Shown here: piece after piece, positions 18,087 to 28,000 of the stretch
Position numbering within the stretch: position 1 is the first letter of the stretch
Layout: each line of letters starts with the position of its first letter
Assembly: GCF_017115045.1 (NCBI RefSeq)
Contig: NZ_JABXKK010000083.1
Coordinates: 1 to 64,000 of the forward strand
From: Nostoc sp. NMS8
GTDB lineage: Bacteria > Cyanobacteriota > Cyanobacteriia > Cyanobacteriales > Nostocaceae
Reading direction: 5' to 3'
Length of the DNA stretch: 64,000 nt
Translations under genes and position numbers: made by a program
The notes under the pieces: generated by a model
Database searches by the model: none
What the model saw: only the letters and a program-made list of their open reading frames with translations
Told to the model about the DNA's origin: nothing

Positions 18087-18884
18087 TCAAGACCACAAAA
18101 TAATTTCACCATTAGGTAGTAATCCGATCGCGGAAGTGAAAGTCACACGTTGTCCATCCATCGGTTCAACAATGTGATAGTTGCGTGTATTGAAAATGAA
18201 CACATCTCCGACATAAGGTTGGAAGCTGATTATGTCTGCATCTGCAATTACTGTATCACCATAGCCATAGGAATCGAGTTTATATTGGTCATCTCCTGGT
18301 TGCCACTGGCGATCGTAAATACGTGTTTTGCCATAATTATTAGCAGAAAATTTCAAGTACAAATTCCAGGAAAGCTGAAAAATAACTGTACCAATTTCCC
18401 ATTCAGATTGTTCTAACGGAGCATAATCAATATGAAGTTGAGTACCCTGCTCTATTTTTCTAATCAGTCCTGTGTAATAACTACCATAGAATGGTTCTGA
18501 AGCAATTCGCACAGTCGCGCCTGTACACTCTCGGATTTTCACCATTAAGCGTTCTAATGGATTAAAAGAGGCTGCCATAATGTAGTCTCTTAATTTAGTT
18601 GTGCGTTCTACTGCTTGAAAATAAGCTGCTTTACTAATGCGATTATATTCAAACACTGTGATCCCAATTCGCTCAATCTTGGGATTCACATCTTGATAGC
18701 AGTCAAAGTTGAACAATTCAGCTTGATCAACTAACATTTCACACTCTTTGGGTGTAGCAAATTCTTTTAGCCGAATTAAAGGAATTCGGTTTTCCAAGAG
18801 CATTCTTAAAGACTCTGTAGTTAAGGGATATTCTTGTTTGTTGTCCCAAAGCTTGGATTTAATCTGGTTAGAAGTAGTAGTCAT
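18087..18884 (-). CDS. ldoA: Fe(II)/2-oxoglutarate dioxygenase, probable leucine 5-hydroxylase
   Basis: A 265-residue protein with the iron triad His151, Asp153 (QLHIDYAP) and His237 (NYHIV) and a 2-oxoglutarate Arg at 246 (GQRVTF). This is the 2OG-Fe dioxygenase fold. The Nostoc punctiforme enzyme LdoA hydroxylates L-leucine at C5, the first step to 4-methylproline; the gene here directly precedes NosE- and NosF-like genes, completing that route. The family link to LdoA is from context and memory, not alignment. Beta-hydroxylation of another residue is the main alternative. Confidence 0.8.
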   Translation of the reverse strand: MTTTSNQIKSKLWDNKQEYPLTTESLRMLLENRIPLIRLKEFATPKECEMLVDQAELFNFDCYQDVNPKIERIGITVFEYNRISKAAYFQAVERTTKLRDYIMAASFNPLERLMVKIRECTGATVRIASEPFYGSYYTGLIRKIEQGTQLHIDYAPLEQSEWEIGTVIFQLSWNLYLKFSANNYGKTRIYDRQWQPGDDQYKLDSYGYGDTVIADADIISFQPYVGDVFIFNTRNYHIVEPMDGQRVTFTSAIGLLPNGEIILWS

Positions 18885-19011
18885 AATACAGTTCCTTACA
18901 TTTCAATATCGTACCTATTGATAGGAGTGCTACTCCCAAATCGGGGTGTTTACTAACAATGTAAAGACGCAAATTAGCATCTCTACATAGTTTTTATTAG
19001 ATGTCTATTGA

Positions 19012-22000
19012 TTAGTCTCTTGCTTGTTCAATAAACTTTTCGAGTTCTTTAACTAGGGTCTGGACATGAGGTGGTAACACCATGTTTAGATGATTACCAG
19101 GAACTACAACAGTTTCTATATGTTCAACTAGTTCATTCCAGTGATATTCAAGATCGGCATCAGTTTCACTGGCTTTAAATAGAACAATTGAGCCTGAGTA
19201 ATATTCACCTTTGTAATTTTGTACGGCTTCAGCGTTGATCTGGAAAATTTTCAGAAGATGGGGAGCTTGCTCGAAGTCAAAACCTTGTATAATTACATTT
19301 TTCTGTTTAGCTTGTTCCTCGACATAAATTATCTGTTCCTCTGGTTCTAATTGTCGCAGTTCCTCTAAACAAAGGTCTAAACGATCTTTGAATAACTCTA
19401 CTAATAGAAAAGCATAGTCTACTGGTTCTTTATAACTTAGATAAGGAGGAGTAGTATCTATTAGAGCTAACAGAGCTATCTGTTCACCTTGATGAGAAAG
19501 TTGTTGAGCCATCTCAAAAGCTACTAAGCCCCCAAAAGACCAGCCAGTGAGGAAATAAGGGCCATGAGGTTGAACAGTTTGCAACTCTTGGATATAGTGA
19601 GTTGCCATTTGCTCAATGCTAATATGAGGTTGATTTTCGGGATTTAAACCAACACATTCTAGTCCATAGAATGGTCGGTCTGAACTGAGATAATAAGCAA
19701 AATGGTGATAGCAAAGAACATTTCCTCCACCAGGGTGAACACAGAACAGAGGTGGTTGATTGCCATTCTTTTTGATAGGAACTAGGGCAGACCAAGGTAA
19801 AGAATCTGTTGAAAAATCTAGAAAATGTGCTAGTTCTTCGATGGTAGGATATTGGAACAAAATACCTAAAGGTAAATTTATCTGGAAATGTTTTTGAATC
19901 TGGGACATGAGACGGACAGCTAGAAGGGAATGACCTCCAAGTTCAAAGAAGTTATCTTGTATGCTGAGAGGATGAATGCCTAGAATGTCTTCCCAAATTT
20001 GTAACAATTGAAATTCACACAGATTTCTAGGTTCGTTAAAGCCCTTTCGCACTTCTCTCTGAATAAGTTTCGGAAGCTGTCTAACTTGCGGAATTTGCTC
20101 TGCCGAAATCCTTTCTATCAGTGTTTCAAGGTGCTGCTCTGGAAGGTCAACAATACTGTTCAATAAAGCCTGAAAATGTTCCAAAATCTGGGTTATAGCC
20201 GGATTGTCATAACGGTATCGGTTGTAGATGACGCGAAACTCTATCTCTGAACTTGGGCTAACTAGAATGGTGAGGGCATATTTTGTTTGTGCGCCTATAG
20301 AACGAGTCTGAGATTGATTCTTGTCATCGTTCACCGACTGTTTTACTGATGAACCAACTGGATGGTTTTGGAAAACCAGAAGACTCTCGTAAAGAGGTAA
20401 TGAGCCGGGTACTTCACCCCATTCGTGAATTTGTCCTTCAGAGCAATATTCATAATCGCGTTGCGTGAAGCTTTGATTTTGGATATCTCTAAGCCAAGAC
20501 CAAAGTGATGCTTGGGGAGAAACCAAAAGCCGCATTGGTAGGGTATTAATGAAAAGACCTAACATAGATTCGGCCCCTACCAATTCCGAGGGACGACCAG
20601 AGACAGTCGCGCCGAATACCACATCTTCAAGACCGCTATAGCGACTCAAGAGCAAAGCCCAAACGCCTTGAATTAGAATATTTAAGGTCAAGTGATGTTG
20701 CCGCACCAAAGACTGTAAAGCTGCTGTCGCCGCAGCTGGTAAGCAGGCTTTTTGTTCACCATAGCGCTCTTCCTGGGCAGAAAAATTAACAGCTTCAGCT
20801 TCTATTCCCAGTGGGGTTGGACTTTTGAAACCTTGAAGTTTGTCCCGCCAGAATGCCTCTGCCTGCGACAAATCCTGGTGTTTTAGCCAGGTAATATAAT
20901 TTCTGTAGGGATGACTGGGTTCCAGGAATAAATCTTGACCTTTACTGAATGCCTCGTAGAATGCGAAAACCTCCTTGAAGATGAGAGGTACGCACCAGCC
21001 ATCTGTAAGTATGTGATGAGAAGTCCAGACGAATTGATAGGCATTGGAGCCTACTTGGAAAAGCGCCAAACGCATTAACGGTGGTTTAGTCATTTCCAAA
21101 CCACGCAGTCGGTCTGCACTGAGATAGGTTTCTAATTTTTCTTGCTGCTTGGGTAGAGAAAGTCCGCGCCAATCTTGCTGCTCTAGTAAAACTTCTACTC
21201 CCTTCAGCACAACTTGAAGTGGCTCATTTTGAGCTTCCCAAATAAAGGCTGTTCTGAGAATCGAGTGCCGCTCGAGAAGACGCTGCCAAGCTTTTTCAAA
21301 AGCTAACGAGTCTAGGTCTTCTTGTAAGTTTAAAATGCACTGCTCAAGATGTATCCCTGACTCAGAAGCAGATAGAGTCTCAAAGAGCATTCCCTGTTGT
21401 GAAGGAGAAAGTGGATAAATTGATTCAATGTTTTTGGTTGGGAATCGAGTTAATAATTCATCCAGTTCTAATTGATTCAACTGTGTATCTGGAAAATCGC
21501 TCGGTGTATATTCTCTATTTTCTTTTAACTGGCAATGTTCTATTATTGACCTGATTGATTGAATATAGCTCTGTGCTAATTTCTCCACTGTGGAACGAGT
21601 GTGAACATGACTATCGTAAGTCCACTCAATTCCTAGTTTCCCTTCTACTACCAAAGCATTAATATCAAATAGATGGTCACGAGTTTGCTTTAAGCTTTGG
21701 CTAGCACCAGCAGATTCAGCCGCAAATTTCCAACCGGTTTCTGATTGTACTTGGTCAAATTGTCCCAGATAGTTAAAACTAATTTCTGAAGCGGGAATTG
21801 TCTCGATTTGTTCATTAACAGTCGGATCTTTACACAAGTAACGCAATATCCCGTAGCCAATCCCCCGATTAGGAATCGCTCGTAATTGTTCTTTGATTGA
21901 TTTGATTATTTCTCCCGGTTGGTTTAATGAAGGTAGTTGCAATAATACGGGGAACAAACTAGTAAACCAACCTACAGTTCGTGATAAATCTATATCTGGA

Positions 22001-25000
22001 AATAGTTCTTCTCTGCCATGTCCCTCTAAGTCAATTAGTACTGTTGAATTTCCCGTCCACTCTGCTATTGAAAGTACTAATGCACTTAGCAGTATATCGT
22101 TAATTTGTGTGTTGTAAGCTTCGTTTACTGACAACAGCAGAGTTTGAGTTTCTTCTTGAGTTAATTTCAATGACACACAAGCAGCACTACCTACTGTATT
22201 TTCTGGTTGAATGTCAGCATTATCTGGTGGTAATGGTGTTATCTTCGACCAAGGATGGTTCAGCCAATAGTCTAACTCCAGTTTGATAATTTCTGACTGT
22301 GCATAATTGTTTAATTTCTCTGCCCAATCAATAAATGCTGTTGTTTTCGCACTTAGCTCAATCGGTTTCTGAGTAACTAATTGTTGATAAATTCTTTGTA
22401 GGTCTGATAATAAAATTCGCCAACTTACACCATCTACTGCTAGGTGATGAATAATAATTAGTAACCTGGCATCACTTTCATCACCCAAGTTAAACATCAC
22501 CACTTTTATTATCGGCCCTGTTGACAAGTTTAAACTTGCTTGATATTCTACGGCGATTTTTTCTAAAGCTAGTGGTTGTTTACTTTTAGATGTTGATGAT
22601 AAATCTACTATGGCGAATGGTATGTTATCATCTAACCCTTGGTTTATTTGTTTGTGTTCAGATGCAGCTGATGTGAATTTTAAACGCAAAGCATCGTGAT
22701 GCTCTAGCAACTTTTCCAAAGCTATTGTAATTAATTCAGTTTGTAGATGATTTGGAATCTGCAATAAAACTGATTGGTTATAATGGTGTTGCTCTTGTCT
22801 ATTTTGTGCAAAGAATCTTTGTTGAATCGGTGTTAGGGGTGCAATTCCAGTCACTATCCCTTGTTTAGACTCAACACTCACTGTTGTATTGGCAACCCTG
22901 GCAAGTTCGGCGATGGTTTGGTTTTGGAATATTTGTTTGGGAGTGATTTGTAATCCTGAGTTTTTGGCACGAGAAACTATTTGAATACTCAAGATGGAGT
23001 CGCCACCAATTTCAAAGAAGTTGTCGTGGATGCTGACTTTTTCTTTGAGCAGCAGTTCTTGCCAAATGTTGGTTAAAATTTGTTCTATGGCTGTACGTGG
23101 CGCTACGTACTCATGTTCCCGGCTAATTTCCCCATCAGGTGTTGGTAGTGCTTTGCGGTCTATTTTGCCGTTGGGTGTTAACGGTAGGTTGTCTAAGGTG
23201 ACAAAGCCGCTGGGAACCATATATTCTGGTAGCTGTTGCTTGAGGAATTGACGCAGTTGGTTGGTGGTAAGTGATTCATCACTCTTGACTACATAAGCAA
23301 CTAAGCGTTTGTTACCTGGAATATCCTCTGTGACAATAACTACAGCTTGTTGGATTTGGGGATGGGTGTTGAAGGCTGCTTCGATTTCTCCAAGTTCGAT
23401 GCGGAAGCCGCGAATCTTCACTTGGTTATCGATGCGACCAAGGTATTCAATTGTGCCATCCGGTAAATAACGTGCTAAATCACTAGTTTTATAAAGGCGG
23501 GAATGTGGTTCATCGCTAAAAGGATTAGGGATAAATTTTTCTTTTGTCAACTCAGGACGGTTGAGGTAGCCTCTTGCTAATCCAGCACCGGCAATGTGCA
23601 GTTCTCCTGGCACATTAATCGGAACTAGTTGCAGATATTCATCTAAAATATAAACCTGGGTGTTAGCGATCGCACGACCGATAGGGACAACCTGCCGTTT
23701 AATTTCTTCTTTGCAAGTCCAAAAGGTTGCATCAATACAAGCTTCCGTCGGTCCATAGAGATTGTGCAAGTTGACATTGAGATTACTTAACACCTGATCT
23801 TGTAAAGCAATTGGTAAGGCTTCACCTCCACAGAAGATTTGTTTGAGGGACTGACAAGTTTCGAGTCCTCCTTGTTCTATAAGTATTTGTAACAATGATG
23901 GTACAAATTGAACAGTAGTAACTTGCTCTTGGGCAATTAACTCTAACAGGTAAGCAGTGTCAGCATGACCTCCTGGTTGAGCTAATAGCAATTGTCCGCC
24001 TACTAATAAAGGAGCGTAAAATTCCCAAACTGAGGCATCAAAGCTAAAGGGAGTTTTTTGTAGCACTTTGTCTGCTTCAGTCAGGGGGAATGTTGCTTGC
24101 ATCCAGAACATGTGGTTGCAAAGGTTGCGGTGAGAAAGCATCACTCCTTTAGGCTTTCCGGTAGAACCAGAGGTATAAATCACATAAGCCAAGTTACTAT
24201 CTTGCACAGGAGCAATCGCATTATCCTGCCTTGATTGAGAAATCAATTGCCAGTCAGTATCTAAACATACAACCTCCGCTTGATGCTGAGGCAAATTTTC
24301 AAGATGTTGCTGTTGTGTTAGTAGCACTGGAACTTGAGCATCTTCAAGCATAAAACTCAAGCGTTCTTGAGGATAGTCTGGATCGAGTGGCAGGTATGCT
24401 CCACCAGCCTTGAGAATACCCAGTAGCCCTACTATCATTTCTAAAGAACGCTCTACACACAACCCCACTAGCACATCTGGTTTTACACCCAAGGACTGCA
24501 AGTAATGTGCCAACTGGTTAGCACGACAATTCAATTGGTGGTAAGTCAGTTGTTGATCTTCATACACCACCGCCACAGCATCCGGGGTGCGCTCAACCTG
24601 TTCTTCAAACAACTGATGGATACACTTATTTAGTGGATAATCAACCTGAGTATTGTTCCACTCTACTAACAGTTGATGTTGTTCAACTTCTGTCAGCAGG
24701 GACAATTGGGAAATTTGCTGCTGCGGATTAGTAACAATGCTTTCTAGCAATGTCACAAAATGCCCCGCCATTCGCTCGATAGTAGTGGCATCGAATAAGT
24801 CAGTGTTGTACTCCCACGCACCCACCAGCCCCGTAGCAGTGTTATGCATTGATAAAGTTAAATCAAACTTTGCCGTTGTCCCTTCACTCATCAATGGAGT
24901 AACAGTTAACCCAGTCAACTCTACTTGAGACATGGGCGTATTTTGAAGAACAAACATTACCTGGAACAGAGGTGTATGACTGAGATCCCGTTCTGGCTGC

Positions 25001-28000
25001 AATGCTTCCACCAGCATTTCAAAAGGCAAGTCCTGATGAGCGTAGGCTCCTAAAGCTACTTCTCGAACACGAGTGAGTAATTCACTAAAGCTCGGATTAT
25101 CTGCCAAGTTGGTACGCATGACTAGATTATTGACAAAAAAGCCAATTAACCCTTCGCTTTCCAAGCGATCGCGGTTAGCAATTGGCGAACCCACCAAAAT
25201 GTCTGTTTGTCCAGTGTAGCGGTGAAGCAGAGTATCATAAGCTGCTAACAATGTCATGAACAACGTCACTCCTTGCTGCTGGCTCAGTTTTGTCAACCGA
25301 TCAGTTAACTCAACTGACAGTGCAAACTTTTCATACGCCCCAACAAAAGTCTGCACAGCAGGTCTGGGTCGGTCTGTGGGCATCGACAATAAACCTGGTG
25401 CATCTTTTAGTTGTTGTTGCCAGTAACTTAGTTGAGTTTGCAGTACATCGCCTTGCAACCAGTCTCTTTGCCAGATAGTGAAATCTGCATACTGAATCGC
25501 CAGTGGTGTTAAAGGTGACGGCTGACCTTGAGAATAAGCATTGTACAGTGCTGCTAGTTCTTGGATAAACACACCCATTGACCAACCATCAGAGACAATG
25601 TGGTGCATACACACTAACAAAACGTGTTCTGTCTGGGACAGTACTACTAATGTCGCCCGGAATAATGCTTCATTGTCCAAGTCAAACGCTTGAATGGCTT
25701 GTTGTTGCGCTAATTGCTGTGTAATTATTTCTTGTTCGCCTAGTGGCAGATATTCGCACTCAACAACTGAAACTGTCCAATTCGTTTGTGTTTGAATGAT
25801 TTGAGAAGGTTTTCCATTAACGGTGACGAAATTGGTACGTAAGGCTTCGTGGCGATGAATAATTTCTTGTAAGCTTTGCTGTAGTGCTGTAACATTAAGA
25901 GTTCCAACTAAACGCAAAGCCACAGGAATGTTGTAAGAGGGGCTATTCGGCTCAAACTGGTCTAAAAACCACAAACGCTGTTGAGCATAAGACAGTGGTA
26001 AGTCTGTATTCTTGGTTCTTGGTAAAATAGGTGGTGCAGACAGTTGTAAGTTCTGTTGTTGTAGCTGCTCAATGAAGAGTGCTAATTCGGCTACTGTTGC
26101 TCTTGCAAACAACTCACGCAATGGTAGTTCTACTTTAAAAATGTTGCGGATACGTGAAACCAATTGCGTTGCTAGTAGCGAGTGTCCCCCAAGTTCAAAG
26201 AAGTTATCATGTATACCTACAAGCTCTAGTTTCAGCACTTGTACCCAAATTTGTGTCAACAGTTCTTCGATTGGAGTCCGTGGAGCTACATATTTGTCTG
26301 TGCGATCATTATATAAATCTGGTACAGGCAAAGCGCGGCGATCTAGTTTGCCACTAGGAGTTAGTGGCAAAGACTCCAAGATGACAACAGCATTTGGAAT
26401 CATATACTCTGGCAGCTTTGCTTTCAGGAATTGCCGAAGCTTGCTGGTTGTGTGTGTAGAGTTCTGATGTGCTACCACATAAGCGACTAAGCGCTTATCA
26501 CCAGGGATATCTTCGCGGGCGATGACACAAGATGCTTGCACATCACTATGTTGGCTTAGAACTGCTTCAACCTCGCCCAATTCAATGCGGAAACCACGTA
26601 TTTTTACTTGATTGTCAATACGCCCCAAGTATTCAATATTGCCATCTGGTAAATAACGTGCTAAATCCCCCGTCTTATATAGTCTTGAATTGTTAAACGG
26701 ATTAGAGATAAATTTTTCTTGTGTCAATTCGGGACGGTTGAAGTAGCCTTTCGTTAATCCAACACCACCAATGTGCAATTCTCCAGGCACACCGATAGGT
26801 ACAGGCTGTAAATATTTATCTAAGACATATATCTGTGTATTGGCAATTGGTTGCCCAATCGGAGGCAGTAGCGGCCATGTCTCTACTGAATTAGTCAGGG
26901 TAAAACTGGTGGCTACATGGCTTTCCGATGGCCCATAATGGTTGTGCAAAGTACAATCAGTCAATTTGTACAACCATTGAGAAATGGCGGGAGTAATTTG
27001 CAACTGTTCACCAGCAGTGATGATTTCCCGTAGATGAGTAGTACCTAATTCACTATCAACAGCTACTTCAGCTAGTTGCTGCAAAGCAACAAAGGGAACA
27101 AACAGTCTTTCAACAGCTTTTTCTTGAATAAAACCTAATAAAGCCACTGCATCACGACGCAATTCCTCTGTAATTAACAGCAATGTGCCTCCAGAACACC
27201 AGGTAGAGAATATTTCTTGGAAGGAGACATCAAAGCTGATGGGAGCAAATTGCAGCGTTTTTGCTCTACGAGAAATTTTCAGGTTTTCCCGATGCCATAA
27301 AATCAGATTGCTAAGGGCAAGCTGATTCATGGCTATACCTTTAGGTTTACCTGTAGAACCAGAGGTATAAATTATATAAGCTAAGTTATTGGCTTGTACG
27401 CCAGAGATGAGATTGTCCTGACTGCACTGCGACATCAGTTGAGTGTCAGTATCTAAGCAGACAAGTTTTGCTTGATGCTGGGGTAGTCTCTCAACGAGTG
27501 ACTGCTGAATCAACAACACTGAAACTTGAGCATCTTCTAACATGAAACTCAGGCGTTCAGTCGGATACTCTGGGTCAAGTGGCAGGTATGCCCCACCTGC
27601 TTTGAGAATCCCTAATAGTCCCACAACCATTTCTAAGGAACGTTCAACACACAACCCAACCAATACATCGGCTTTCACTCCTAAAGACTTCAGGTAGTGC
27701 GCCAACTGGTTCGCGCAGCAGTTTAATTGGTGGTAAGTTAGTTGTTGATTTCCAAACTCCACCGCCACTGCATCGGGTGTACGTCCAACCTGCTCCTCAA
27801 ACAACTGATGGATAGATCGATCGCGCGGATAATCCACCTGAGTATTATTCCATACTAACAACTGCTGTTGCTCAACTTGTGTCAGTAGGGGCAATTGGGA
27901 AATTTGCTGCTGTGGGTTGGTAACAATACTTTCGAGCAACGTCACAAAATGACCTGCCATCCGTTCTATGGTGCTAGGGTCAAACAAATCTGTGTTGTAT

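Noticed and set aside
26012..26467. 151-residue plus-strand frame inside the NRPS gene
   Set aside because: It lies opposite a conserved PCP/A region on the minus strand; it is a shadow of NRPS coding sequence.
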